Positions 22,936 through 34,885 of a DNA stretch of 64,000 nucleotides are shown piece after piece. Under the pieces are notes generated by a model that saw nothing but the letters and a program-made list of their open reading frames with translations, had not been told where the DNA came from and ran no database searches. The DNA is taken from NCBI GenBank assembly GCA_004352715.1, contig SCFE01000096.1:922153-986152 (forward strand), written 5' to 3'. Origin of the DNA: Hofstenia miamia (taxonomy: Eukaryota; Xenacoelomorpha; Acoela). Position numbers and translations under genes: made by a program. How positions within the stretch are numbered: the stretch's first letter is position 1; each line of letters starts with the position of its first letter.

Positions 22936-24468
22936 TATATTTTTTTTTGAACTTCCATATTAAAGATATCAATTAAATCACAAAATTTCAATTTCACATA
23001 AGTAATTTTCTCTATAATCACCCATGATAATAATTAAGATGGTTGTTTGATGTGCAATGCAAATTTCTTTGTATAAGTTTTTATACAATATATCATTTTT
23101 TGTTAGCAGACGTGCTTTAAAAATCCAGAAAACAGAGTTCACTAACAGAAAATACATCCTCATGCTTGGATGTTGCGTTTCAAAGAATCTATTAAAATTG
23201 TCATACCTGTAAACGTGTTTGAACAAAATACACTGTTGCGAGACTGAGGTGGCGAGCACAATTTGTTATGTTCTTCATATGAATACACACAGTCAAAGAT
23301 TTACATCAACTTTTTTTATTTCTGCACTGCACGTCGCTTTACATAGATAAACTAATCTCACACTTAATTATCTCATTAAATGCAAACTCCCCTCTTAATC
23401 TTATGTGTACAAAAACGTTAGCTAGATTGCTTTATTCCTGAATTAGGAAAAATATAATACTGTAGCTCTTCAACACATTCCTTCAAGTGGACTTCTATCA
23501 GAAAACAACCCATGCTAATGCTTAAAAGTATATTTTAAATAACGTTAAAAATTCAAAAACATTTAGTTGTTTGTGTTTCCATAATAAGTTTGAAACACTT
23601 TTGTGCTAATTAACAATGTTACCAGAAGTTTCTAATAAAAAATAAATTGTTTGAATAATATGAGAAAGGATTTTTTTCAGATTTACTCTGCCCTTCCATG
23701 CAAAATGGAAGTTTTAATGAAAACAAAATGAACTAATTATATGCGTTCCACTACTGAATGAAATTAAATAACGTATTTGCAATGATATTGCGTATTGCAC
23801 AACTAGTGCAGTGACGGAAAACCTGTTTCACATGAGTGTAGCAGGTTCTTAATATTGCCTTTTAAAAAATAAAATGTAATTTTCATTTCTTAGTTAATCA
23901 CATTTGAATTTACTGTATAATGCAACTTCTGTTAATTCTTTCAGACAAATTTGCTTATTGACAATAAATATTCATCTTGCAAGAAAGTATTGCATGTAGT
24001 GAATTTTTTCCAAAATTTTTTTGGATTTTTACAGATTTTTTCAAGAATCATATTAAATAGTTTTTTAACTAGTTAATATATAGACATTTTTTAATGCAAT
24101 GGAGACTTCATTGAAATCAAATCGACTTAATTGAATGCAACAAAGTCTATTCACTGCAATAGAAACTTTATTGAAGAAAAGTTCTGTAATATTTTTGCAT
24201 CTATATCTATGTCCCAAGACTTGAAGAAACAGCACTAATTTGTTCGTAATATGCATACATCATTGAATATAGATTACTAATGAATTTTAATTAAATATTT
24301 TAATTATATTTGATTTCCGCCATACTTAGCGAACAACCTAATATTAGTCATAAGGAATTTGACAGAACTGCACCATTTTTAAAGAGACTGTATATTTTTG
24401 TAAAAATCCCAGCAAATACATAATATAACACACGAATCTAGTATATAAATACAAAATACAAATGTTGA
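22936..24468. other. No gene seen
   Basis: The frames at 22,978-23,259 and 24,065-24,256 (minus) show no family features. No RNA or mobile-element signal is visible. Confidence 0.45.
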
Positions 24469-25515
24469 CTACTGGAAGTTAGGCATATTTCTAGTGCACT
24501 TTCTTAAAAGCTGTTTGATGAGACAGCCTGCCAAGTAAATACTTTCAATAATCTCAATAGGCTTTTTTTGAAGAAATGTCAGCATATCATTTCGGAGATA
24601 CCGGCAGAATACAAAGTACATGATGGGATTGGCCATGTAGTTAATCCCCTTAAAGGGTCCTTCACTCACATTAATATAAAACAAAAACCAACACTGCAAT
24701 GTCAAATCTAAAACAAGTTGATCTGGAAGTATAAGTGCAAATAATATGTTGAGGGAGGTTGCACAGGTAATTAGCGCCAAAAGACTTAAATAGAACATCA
24801 TCATTGTAATGTTGTTGCTGTAATTATGGGATGAACTTGAATAATCACCTTCGAAATGTGCTAGTTTTTGTAGCTGACGTATATGCAAGAATATCGCAAT
24901 ATATATGCATATTGTTAAAAGCATGCAAATAACTTGAATTATGCAGAAAATGTAAGAAATTTCTCTGAAAAATTTGCTTAGCTGATAGATATTTTCAGAT
25001 GAAAACGAATATAAGCAGGCCAAACAGCCTGAAAATAGCAATGCTAAGACAATTTGCATAATGACATCAGATTCTTTGACCTTCTTTCTCAAAATAAGCT
25101 TATAGCGATCGATTGCTAAAAGCATATATAAACATAGCGACATTGTCGGGTAGAAAGCCCAAAAAAATTCTTGTAAAAATTTGAAAAAAACACTGTACTT
25201 CGTAGACCAGTCTTTCCGTAAAATCGAGAAGGAATAAAATACGCTATATGTATTGCTTGGCGCATATAATATGTTAAATGTGCAGTCTAAGAATGCTAAC
25301 GCACACACAAATATATGAAAAGAAACACTAATCCGCCGTTTACATTTCATTAGAACTTTTTCAAGTGAAACACAAAAAACCAAAAAGTTACCCGCTGAAC
25401 CAAAAATAATGCAGATCGTCATAAAAATCGTGCATGTGAGGCCGGTGACGTATTCACAGCTGGCAAAATAATCATAATTCCAGGCTGTTTGATTGGAACC
25501 GTTTTCTACTGTCAT
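24469..25515 (-). CDS. Class A (rhodopsin-like) G-protein-coupled receptor, orphan
   Basis: Intact 348-codon single exon from ATG at 25,515. Seven hydrophobic segments at about 22-51, 64-88, 116-140, 151-172, 186-211, 236-262 and 274-302. Landmarks: GN in TM1 (G42-N43), LAFLD in TM2 (73-77), DRY at the end of TM3 (136-138), NPIMY in TM7 (296-300), and N-terminal sequons NGS and NQT. It is divergent: the usual Cys pair linking TM3 to the second extracellular loop is absent, TM4 lacks its tryptophan, and TM6 has no CWxP box. The short basic third intracellular loop and intact DRY/NPxxY suggest it still couples to G proteins. Ligand unknown; probably a lineage-specific orphan receptor. Intronless structure is common in such expansions. 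Confidence 0.9.
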   Translation of the reverse strand: MTVENGSNQTAWNYDYFASCEYVTGLTCTIFMTICIIFGSAGNFLVFCVSLEKVLMKCKRRISVSFHIFVCALAFLDCTFNILYAPSNTYSVFYSFSILRKDWSTKYSVFFKFLQEFFWAFYPTMSLCLYMLLAIDRYKLILRKKVKESDVIMQIVLALLFSGCLACLYSFSSENIYQLSKFFREISYIFCIIQVICMLLTICIYIAIFLHIRQLQKLAHFEGDYSSSSHNYSNNITMMMFYLSLLALITCATSLNILFALILPDQLVLDLTLQCWFLFYINVSEGPFKGINYMANPIMYFVFCRYLRNDMLTFLQKKPIEIIESIYLAGCLIKQLLRKCTRNMPNFQ

Positions 25516-25521
25516 CTTAAC

Positions 25522-25555
25522 TGATTGTTATCTGCGAGAAGAACCGGTTTATATA
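25522..25555 (-). promoter_or_regulatory. Candidate core promoter (TATA + initiator) of the GPCR gene
   Basis: TATATAAA at 25,555-25,548 (minus strand) lies 33 nt before TCAGTT, which fits an initiator with +1 at 25,522, only 7 nt before the ATG. The alternative is a 3' splice site: TTCTTCTCGCAG lies between them and looks like a good acceptor, which would place the real promoter upstream. Confidence 0.4.
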
Positions 25556-27124
25556 TCACACTTATTTACACTAACTGTGGCGTATCGGTTGCGAGCAGTT
25601 TGCTTAGCTGATTAATAAGTTGACAAGAAGACGAGCGTAACTGGCTTCATTTCAGTTTTGGGCCTATTTCTTTCTTTTGAGTACACATTTTATTTTCTTA
25701 TCACGAAGAAAATTCTAGAGTAAATATACTTGTATCAAATACTGTATTTTACAATTTTGCAAATTGCAAAAACATTCAAATGCGTCCCTTGCGACTTGGT
25801 ATGTTACAATGATAGAAAACAACTAGAATTTTAGAAGGGATTGTTTCATTCAAATAGGATTGTGTCCTTGTAATGACAAAGGCAAACACTTTAAGCAACC
25901 GAATCTATCGGTTATTGAAATCAGACAAAGAAGCTTCAAATATTAATTGATTACAACCAATGATAATTTCACAGTACAAGAATTGCCAATTATCTGTTTT
26001 GGCAAATTGGATATTTCTCTTTCAGTAAACCCACTTTTAAGTAATGGGAATGCAAACCTCCTTTTTTTGTTTCAAAATTTTATTGTTATAATTTCATAGA
26101 ATAATTAAGTTGTTTTGTGGATAGCTATTTACCAAATTTTTAGTATTTACCTACTCTCTTTTAGTCCAGTTGAAGGAATTTCAAAAACCTTTCTAGCTAG
26201 CAGGTTTTCAAATTTTGCAAGATGAACAAGTTCTGGATGAAGCAATTTTTTGATAAAATCTTAGTTAAAAATGTATGTTTCAGAAGTAACTGTTGAAAGA
26301 CAAGAAATATCAACTTGAAAGAGAAATCTTGCTGATCAATTTGAGATTTGGTACTATTTTTCTATAATCTACAAGCTAACAAAGAAAGAAATTTGTAAGA
26401 CTACTTTTGAAATGATACAAGGTGGGACTTTTGTTTTAAAAATCAACTATAGACTCAGAGGGCTCTTAATGTTATTGTTTTACAGTAATATATTTTTTTT
26501 AATATTACCTGTCTTTTGAAGGTATTGAAAATAGTGCTGGTACCAACAAACATCTGCTGATCTCAAATGTCAGTATTTCCCCACACTCATCGTAATCAAT
26601 TGTAGTTAACCACTCATTTTCAATAGGAATCATACCGCTAGAAATTTATTTGTTGCAAGAGAAAATGTTGGAACGAAATCAATGTATCCCTACTATCCCT
26701 ACACAACTTAGCAAAATTTTAAAAGTTTTGAAACTTCTGAATATTAAAGTGCCCCTCTCTTCTGTAGTAGTAGTAGTGTCGCACCCCCATCTTTTATGAA
26801 ATTTTCAGAATTTTTGATTAATTTTTGTTGCTTGTGCATATAAATCATGCCAATTGAGCACAAATCTCCTACAATATCACGCTCAATTGCATAGAAAATT
26901 TATTGAAATATAAAGCTAACAAATAAGTAACATAAATTTTAGACCTGTTACTAGAAACTTCAAAATTGAAACGAATTTAAAAACCATGTTATATGCGTAA
27001 ATTGAACAGCGTCGGCTTAATTAAAACATAGGCGTTTTAAAAAATGGTTAAACACTTTTTAAAACGTTTGCTTTTAGTCAAAATATTTTTCAATGATTTT
27101 ATGATCATTTTCTCATTTCTTCAG
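25556..27124. other. No gene seen
   Basis: AT-rich sequence upstream of the GPCR gene with no recognisable exon, transposon or RNA. Confidence 0.45.
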
Positions 27125-27321
27125 ATAAAATATGGGCTCTTGCACAAATGCAGGTCAGTAGTGGCCTAATCCAATTGGATAGAATATTCGAAAATAGACT
27201 GAAAGACGAAATTCAATACATTTATTGCCGCTTTAGCCGTATTATTGAAAGAATGAAGAAAAATTCCGCAAAGCATGGAAAATCTGAATATAAAATGAAG
27301 ATGACTTTCCTATCAGCTTGA
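27125..27321 (+). other. Possible isolated coding exon, unrecognised
   Basis: A strong-looking acceptor (TTTTCTCATTTCTTCAG) is followed directly by 64 open codons ending in TGA. The peptide includes ALAQMQVSSGLIQLDRIFEN and KDEIQYIYCRFSRIIERMKK, with a charged, helix-like composition unlike chance AT-rich frames. No donor or upstream exon was found and no family is recognised. May be the last exon of an unseen gene or chance. Confidence 0.25.
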
Positions 27322-27823
27322 GACACAATTTGTACAATTGTACAAATGTAGAAACTAGATTTTCTATGAGATATGAATTTATATTCAGCCTTGATTATCT
27401 TTTTTTATTAAACTATTTTACTTTTTCGTTATCTTAAAATTATTTTGGTCTAAATATTCATATAATTTAGTATTGAAGCAACCTTGTAAAAATTAGCATT
27501 CTGCAAAATGGTGAATATGGTGAAACTAGTTGAATTTGAGTTTTTCACAAATCATAATATGGCTTAATAAGAAACAAGTTTTTGCCTGATTTTAATGTCA
27601 TATTTCGTAAGACACTTTAAATATAATGTTTTCAACAAAATATGTCATTAAAATATTTATACTTTACATTATTAAGTCACAATATGTACAAATTTGCACA
27701 GGCAATTTCAATAAAAATATTAACAATTGAAAACATGTCTTAATGAAACAATTGAGGCTAGCAGTGCTGAGCCACCATATACATATTTTTTAGCACTACA
27801 ATGTGCATGTCTGACGGGCTATA
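27322..27823. other. No gene seen
   Basis: AT-rich spacer before the pogo-type element. Confidence 0.4.
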
Positions 27824-28422
27824 CAGTGAATCCTCGAGTGGACGACCAAGAAAAGGTTGCCGGATAATCCGAAATTGTATATATCTATGAAATCTAAGTC
27901 TTAATGATACACAAATGCAAAGCTAATATGGATAAAATCACACAAACAGTGAAATTAAAATTTTTTGGCGATATTTCTGACAGGGACAACATGTTCTGAA
28001 TGAAAAATCAAAGTCAAATGAACTAGAATTTCAATCAGGTGCTGTGGCGTGCCAACTAAGTATCACGTTATGCCTACAAGATTTAATTAAATTTTCTGAG
28101 TCAAATTTTTTTTCGAAAGGCAATACGCCATCAGGGGCATTTGGTAAGCAATAGATGATGCGCATTTAATTCATAGGGTTATCATGTTTTATTATAAAGA
28201 GAATGCCAATGAATAATTGGACAGCGTTATACCATAGAATAGCGGAATAATTCAATATTTATTCCGCTGCATGTTTCGCAGTTTTAGCTATGGAATTTTT
28301 TGATAGCTTAATAGCAATATTGAATGAAACAGCAAGCCAAAAACTTATACATATACTGGCGGAAAATGGGAAGTTGGCATAGCAGCCCGATAATCGAAAA
28401 ACGGATACTCGAGAATGGACTG
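27824..28422. mobile_element. 599-bp non-autonomous pogo/Tigger-type element
   Basis: The left end CAGTGAATCCTCGAGTGGAC (after TA at 27,822) matches the reverse complement of the right end, CAGTCCATTCTCGAGTATCC (before TA at 28,423). Both contain CTCGAGT and a nearby CGGATAATCCG/CGATTATCGG-like segment, as in pogo/Tigger-type termini with TA target duplications. No transposase inside. The open frame at 28,324-28,509 runs over the right end and is not a gene. Confidence 0.65.
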
Positions 28423-28619
28423 TACCAGCAAAGCAATCAAAGCTTTCAAATTTTGCAATTTCAACGTCGACTCCTAGCTAAAAATTTTGATTTATTATTT
28501 GGAACATGATTCTTTGCTAATGCCTAATATCATTTCTTTCAATTTCAGGAAGCTGACTTGAAACATTTTAAGGTATGTGTGCATTTTATAGAGGGCGGGT
28601 GATTAGTCATTTATTTTTC

Positions 28620-29742
28620 CCACGTCATTATTTAGGTAGTGATTCACGATCTGCAACCTGGATATTCCGCACCAAACAGAAAAGATATTCACAACAATAT
28701 TTAACAGGGTACATCAAGAACTAGAAACAACAGCAAAGTCTAATATGTCTGGTAAAAGTGTCAAACTGAGCATCGATGAATGATTTGATGTAAACGAGGA
28801 AACAATTCCATCTTCAGTGCAGCATCTTGAAAAAGTATACATCGTTTGAACTATTGATACTAGTGTAGTGGCGAGATACATATAAGAGGTTACCTATCAG
28901 TATCGGCCGAGGTCCAAATCAAATTAGTAGAAGAGAAATTTGGGGTAAGGATTATGGCAATCATAACTGAAACGCTGAAAACATGAATGATTTGAGCAGA
29001 CTAGTCAGTGCTTCAATTGATTTGGCTAAGTATACCTGCGCTTCCCGTAATACTCATATGCCAAAAGTGGAGCTTGCAGATGAAGGTGGTTTGAAGCCCC
29101 TTTTGCCAAACGGTGTCCGTTGGAATTCTTCATTAAAAATATTTATTTGTACCAAGTCGAATAGAATAAAATTAAAGAAATATTTGACAATAATTCCACA
29201 CTGTTTTGTGATTGAACTGCAAAAATGTAGTCTATGAAAATATTGACGAAGCAATCTAATGCTTAAAACCCATATGCAGTGCGTTCAATCGTTCGTAAGT
29301 CGAAGCCATAAATATTGACGAAGTCTGGAAAGATGTAATAGATGTCTACAGAAGATCCCCTGATAACCGCAACAGGCTTGAGAGGTCCGAAATTCGATAT
29401 AACTCAATTCCTCTAATTTCGTTTTTCACGAATTTATTGCACCCTCAGTTTATAGGGACTCATTTAACACAGTCAAAGAAAAAAAAGATATTGAATGGAT
29501 TAAGAAGAAGAGCATCCATTGAAATGCACGTGGAGAATCAAGCACAAATCTTCCAAATTTCATACGTGCCCAAAAACTTTGGGGCATTTAAGCACAGAAT
29601 TATCACATTTGGGCAATTAATGCTATCAATGGATCGATTATTTTCATCAATGGGATTTATTCATTCGGAACTCCGAAACAGATTGGGTTCGAATAAAGTG
29701 GTTAAGTTAGCCCATTGTTTAAGAGTATTAGATAATGATTAA
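28620..29742 (+). pseudogene. hAT transposase pseudogene
   Basis: In order on the plus strand but across at least three frames: LQPGYSAPNRKDI (about 28,650), GKSVKLSIDE (the DDE first Asp region, about 28,750, followed by a stop), a TIDTS block (about 28,850), GGLKPLLPNGVRWNSS (about 29,085, the RW motif), FFTNLLHPQFIGTHL (about 29,430-29,470), and the C-terminal dimerisation domain SMDRLFSSMGFIHSELRNRL (about 29,625). This is the canonical hAT order. Open stretches are 28,983-29,237 and 29,311-29,742. It is a different hAT branch from the fragment at 5.4 kb, and the two share little sequence. Inverted termini were not found. Confidence 0.85.
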
Positions 29743-30160
29743 TCTGATTAATTGATTTTCTTGAAAAAATAGATGTTTTAAAATGTTTTTTGTTAATTTT
29801 AAATTTAATACGTTTTTTTCCACCCCTAAAAATAGGCTAGATTAAAACAGCCTGTTGTCGTTTTAAAAGTTCAAACAGTTTTTCCTACTTTTTCACAGAA
29901 TTTGAGGTGTGAATACATCTATTGGTAAACGTATTGCTGTCTCTGAAGTGGATGAAAACAATAACTATATTTTGCTTGCATTTTCAGCCGCATTAATCTA
30001 ATAGAACCCAATTCATTATTTTTTCTACATTCCTTCATGGAGATCTTGGTAGGCTTATTTGGCGTGGCTATAATGCATTGCGTAATTAAGCCGTCTGTCT
30101 ATCTCTGACGTCATTGGAATACATTCTATTTTGTTGAAATATTTGTTGACAAACAAAATT
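29743..30160. other. No gene seen
   Basis: 3' flank of the hAT pseudogene. The segment near 29,840 (AAACAGCCTGTTGTCG, GTTTTTCC) distantly echoes the start of dispersed repeat A. Confidence 0.35.
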
Positions 30161-30340
30161 AAGTTGCAATCTATTGTTCAAATTGTAACAAATTTTTTAT
30201 ATACATAGATGTTAAGCAATTTTCAATATCTTTGAAATTTGAATTCTTTAAGTTGCAATCTATTGTTCAAAATGTAACAAATTTCTTTATACACATAGAG
30301 GTTAAACAATTTTCAAAATTCCATGAAATTAGAATTCTTT
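30161..30340 (+). repeat. Two-copy tandem repeat, period about 89 bp
   Basis: AAGTTGCAATCTATTGTTCA starts at 30,161 and again at 30,250. The rest of the unit (TAACAAATTT, ACATAGA-G-TTAA-CAATTTTC, GAATTCTTT) is repeated with a few substitutions. The open frames on both strands here are by-products. A second, weaker pair (GATGAAATATATAAATCATT) lies at about 30,642 and 30,712. Confidence 0.8.
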
Positions 30341-32026
30341 CTATGTATGCAAAAATTTCAAGAGAGTTGCGCTCTTCACGGTTAATATATTTTCGATTTA
30401 CAAACATTTTTGCTATTAAATTTTTTTCAGTAAAAGTTGGATCAATAAATATTTCCAAACAAATATATTTTTAAATAAAATTTAAATACATCCTTCCACA
30501 GAAGCATACTCTCGCATGGAAGAAATAGAAAAGAAATATCTGTAAAAATTATTAGGAATAATATTCAAAAAAACGTTAATAATGATAACATGTGAAATGT
30601 CAGAGATATAATTATAAGAGAAGCTCACCAATAAGTTTGAATGAAATATATAAATCATTACCTTGAAGCAAATTATGTCAAAAATTTACAACAAAAAAAG
30701 TTTTTATTTAAGATGAAATATATAAATTATTACAATTTAAATCAATGATATTAAAAATTTAGAACAAAAATGCACCTACATTGTCATGTATTAACATTTC
30801 AAACATCACTCAATAGCGTGTTTGGTATTACTACAACTTAGAATAGATTGAAATCAACGTGTTTAATTTCTTAAAGATGCTTATATACTAAATTCTTAGT
30901 TCAAGAGCAGCCTCGTCCATAACCCAAGCCCAGGCCTAGATCGGGTCACATTAAAATCAGAATATTGTAAAATAGAGAATATGTTTTTGATACTCTAATT
31001 TTCACGTGAATAATTTCCCCAATTTTTGTGATGTCGTGATAATTTGATCAGGAAAGAGAACTTAACTCTTTAAGTTTTAGACATTTTGTTGCCATTAGTT
31101 TTTCTTATGGGGTTTTTTAAAATGTAATTTCTCAACAGAATTGACGTCCCATATACAGCTCTGATATAGATTAAGATACAATTTTCACATAAATTATTAA
31201 AAATTGGAATTCCGATTTCTGTATATTAGTGTTTTTGCGATGTCTTGAATATATTAAAAAGTGTTTTATAGGGGTTTAGAGTGAATAATCGCATAGAAGC
31301 AAAGCAAGCAGTAAATTTCGAAAGACTGATTTGAGTGAATATCACAAATGTTTCTTCGTTTCCTGTCAATTTTGTGTTCAAAAAGTCTTTAGTATTTTGG
31401 ATGTTGGTGCAGAAAAACCCACTTAAAAAGGACCAAGAGCAGGGATATAAAGGGGCTATAGCTCCTCCAATCTTTGTAATGATATTTCGATTTCTTATAA
31501 AACATTTACTTTGCATGAGCTTACATTTATTAATCATTTATAATGAAAAAGCAATGTGTGAATAATTGTGTTTACACATCAAAGAACGTCAATGTGATGC
31601 AATCGATATATAATATTAATCTTTCCATTACGCTGTAATAATAAATTTATTTCTTTTATATATAAAAGAGCGATTTCAACAACTCTTTTCAGGGTGGAAT
31701 CAGTCATAAAATTTAATGCCTTCAGCAGAAATTGAAATTGAAGGCCAGGACTGCCGTTCGTATTATATTTGAAAATCAAATGAAATCAAATCAATAACAT
31801 TTTTTAAAAAAAAATTAATATCAATAAATTTCAACAAAATTTGAACAACAATAAATAGCATATCAATAAATGTAAATGTATCGCGTTTTCGGGTCTTGGC
31901 TCAGGTCAACCCACTCCTTGTGGCCTCAATTAATCTCGGGTTTGTTTTCAGTTGCAATATATCGACCCAGAGCAAAATTTGCTATGTATGATCTGAAAAC
32001 AGTGCAATTCTCTAGGAATCAAGTCT
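30341..32026. other. No gene seen
   Basis: AT-rich. Overlapping frames at 31,226-31,565 on both strands have no motif support. Confidence 0.45.
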
Positions 32027-32863
32027 CATGGGCAAGGCTCCCAACAGCACTGCTGTTAACAGCGTCTTTAACCTCTACAAGCTGTTACAGCAAACAGCAA
32101 ACAAGTGCGGTTTAAAAAAGCACATAAAATTAACCCATATTGGCGTATTATCTGTGTTGTTCATTCTTTATCATGAGTCATTTCGCAATTGTGTCGTGTG
32201 CTGTGGGCATTTATACCTTGTTATTTCTCGCTGATTATGATTTTCTAGAATGGATTATCAACTTTTCATTTGACACAATTTTCAAAACATTTGCAAAACA
32301 TTGGGAATTGTAACAATAAATTATTTGTATAGTGATATAAGTTATTTATGTTTATATTTGTTATGTATGTGTTATGTTTTGTAGATGTGATCCATTTTAA
32401 AATTAACCTTGAAGTTCGTGTCTAGTAGTTGTTTTTAATAGTTTCTTTCACATTACATTGCTTTTCTTTTAACTCTGTTTAAAAACAATGCTATTGTTTC
32501 TTATCCAGTGTTGCACACAAGAGGAGTCATTGAGGAAAGTCCAATAGTCAGATTTCAAAGCTGATTTTCATTGTTTAAATCAAAAAATGTTCGTCAAAAA
32601 AATTTAAAAAATTAAAAATTAAGTCGGGAAATGCATTTTAGTGTCTATTTTTCAATATTTTCGCATGATCAAGACTGTCAGACAACCCAAAGTACGCTTC
32701 TGCTCCTATCCATGGAATTTCAGAGCCTATCAATAATTTTTTATCTATTCTATTTATAGTATTAATTAAGAAAATGTTGAGGCTATTAACAGCAAACAGG
32801 TTGTTGTTTGCTGTTAACAGGTTCTTTAGCTGTTAACAATAAAATGGGAAGACCTGCTCATTG
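32027..32863. mobile_element. Candidate non-autonomous DNA element
   Basis: The left end CATGGGCAAGGCTCCCAACA, followed by TTAACAGC and CAGCAAACAGCAAACAA, resembles the reverse complement of the right end CAATGAGCAGGTCTTCCCAT, followed by GTTAACAGC and CAGCAAACAACAA. No target duplication could be matched. Confidence 0.4.
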
Positions 32864-33873
32864 GCTTACTGGAATTTAGTATGACACCAATCGATACTAT
32901 ATAAAAAGCGGTTCAGTATTTGCTTCTACTATCGATTAGTTCACACTCAATAGTAATTAAACCATAACGATCACCACATTTCATTGCTTTTCATCACAAA
33001 GTCGAACCCAACTCCAATATTATAATGGTCAACCTACTATTACAAAACACGGTACTGAGCAATTTTTAAACAACGCCATGCAGCTAAACATGAACAAGGT
33101 TTCACTTGCCGTTGCACCCTTCATCTTCCAAACAAGAGCAATGTGAAAGACGAACTGGAAATGGAAGCCACTTAAGAAATTTTGGAAAAATTAACAATGA
33201 CTAGCAAAGTAATTACTAATATTTATTTTTAATTTTCGTATTTGGTTGCATTGTGTTAATAAATACCTTATGAAAACATAGAATAAAGAAGACGTCCTAA
33301 AACACAGCCTTTTTGTGCCAGATGTAAAAGATCATATATCCGATAAAACCCAATTAACTTTTGTAACCTGAGATCAATTTTCCAGTTTAGAAACTAAGTT
33401 TTTCAAAGCGATTCACGGAGACATTACAGGCCTGCCAACACTCCAGCAGTAAGCGGAGATCTCCTGCTCTTCAAGATTTCTCCAGATCCCTCACTCTCAA
33501 TATAAAATATCCAGCTTTTCAGATGCTTCGCTTCTATAATTTTGGCAATATAATTAAAATCCAATTTGTAAATATTGGTTTCAATTAATTATTCTTACGT
33601 ATAGTATTTTTGTGATAGTAAGCAGACATATGATTCTTTGTATTTCTTAAGAATTCCACGTTAATTCAGTTGTCTTTGCAGCCCTGGCATTAGTCCTTTA
33701 CTATGAAATTTTATAATCTGTAGCAAAACAATTATCATGCCAGACGCTATTGACGGGAGGCATAGTATGCGAACAAAGCATGTTAGTAAAAGTTTTCTAG
33801 TAATTTTTGGCGTTAAGTATTACAAATTTAAATGAACTAAATTTTAGCCCTCTTAAAAAAAATTTGCGCAGCA
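32864..33873. other. No gene seen
   Basis: No recognisable coding or repeat structure. 33,420-33,500 is slightly GC-richer with no identity assigned. Confidence 0.4.
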
Positions 33874-34885
33874 GACCTTGACCGTTACCACGGTATTTTG
33901 ACAATACTGAAAAATACCGATACCGCGGTCAATATTTGCACAATGTAAATTTAAAATATTTTTGTACGAGGTATAGAATAAACCACGTTGGAAAACTCAG
34001 GAAATTCCTTAAGAAGAAAGGTTTAATAATCACTCAGTTGCAATTATTTGGCTGATTAGGGAACAAAATCAAAATTTTTTCAAAATGCTTTCACAAGAAC
34101 GAGCTGTTTATGGATTTTTTCTTAAAAATCAGATTTTATAATATTCGTTGCATTTGTTTTTTGTAAGGCAATAGTAATGATTTTGAAATTTAAAGTCTGT
34201 TCATTTATGATCAAGGTCGAAACATCAATTGCAGTTGCACATATGTTTCTTGCCTTTTATGTTAAACATGCTTCTATGGTGCTGTTAAAAATGCTGTTCT
34301 ATTTCTAAGAACCTAATATTCTATAAAACAATTTAGACCTAGGTAATTTAAATTTCGAGGTAAAAGAATATAGAAAAAATAGGTTTTTAGGTAAATACTG
34401 TCAATTTTATAATGTGAAAGCTTGCATTTTTATGTAAAAATTAACAACCTAGTAATTACCGTATAATCTGCCACCATGTGGAAGCTGCACCGCAAACTTT
34501 GAATGTTGCTTTTTTGTATGCAGAGGCATAAGCGGATCTGGTATACCACAATAATTTTGTCCTTTCACATACGTTATCCATTCATTTAACAAACGTAATT
34601 TAATCACAATTATCAAATCATCAATTGGACATTCTAAAATACACCTTAATCCTTAGTGAGATGTTTACAGAGATAATTTTTAGAATCGAGGGATTACGGT
34701 ACTTCTTACTAATGCATCTATCATTCTTTTTAGTTGTTTTAGGTAGCAAGTGCCTGCCACTATTATTTTGATCTTAATGTTTTTTCATATATATATATGC
34801 ATAGTCATACCGATACCGCGGTATTTTGAGTGATGCCGAACTGAACCGAACCGACTCCAAAAATTTTCATACCGCCGGGCCTTAA
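33874..34885. mobile_element. Candidate non-autonomous DNA element with ACCGCGGTAT-type ends
   Basis: The left part has CCACGGTATTTTGACAATAC and ATACCGATACCGCGGT. The right part, read in reverse, has GGCCCGGCGGTATGAAAATT then CAAAATACCGCGGTATCGGT. These mirrored CGGTAT blocks, about 1 kb apart in AT-rich DNA, suggest the termini of a hAT-like or similar element. Exact limits not fixed. Confidence 0.4.

Noticed and set aside
30900-31565. Overlapping frames on both strands
   Set aside because: No motif, no repeat and no codon-use signal; chance frames in AT-rich DNA.
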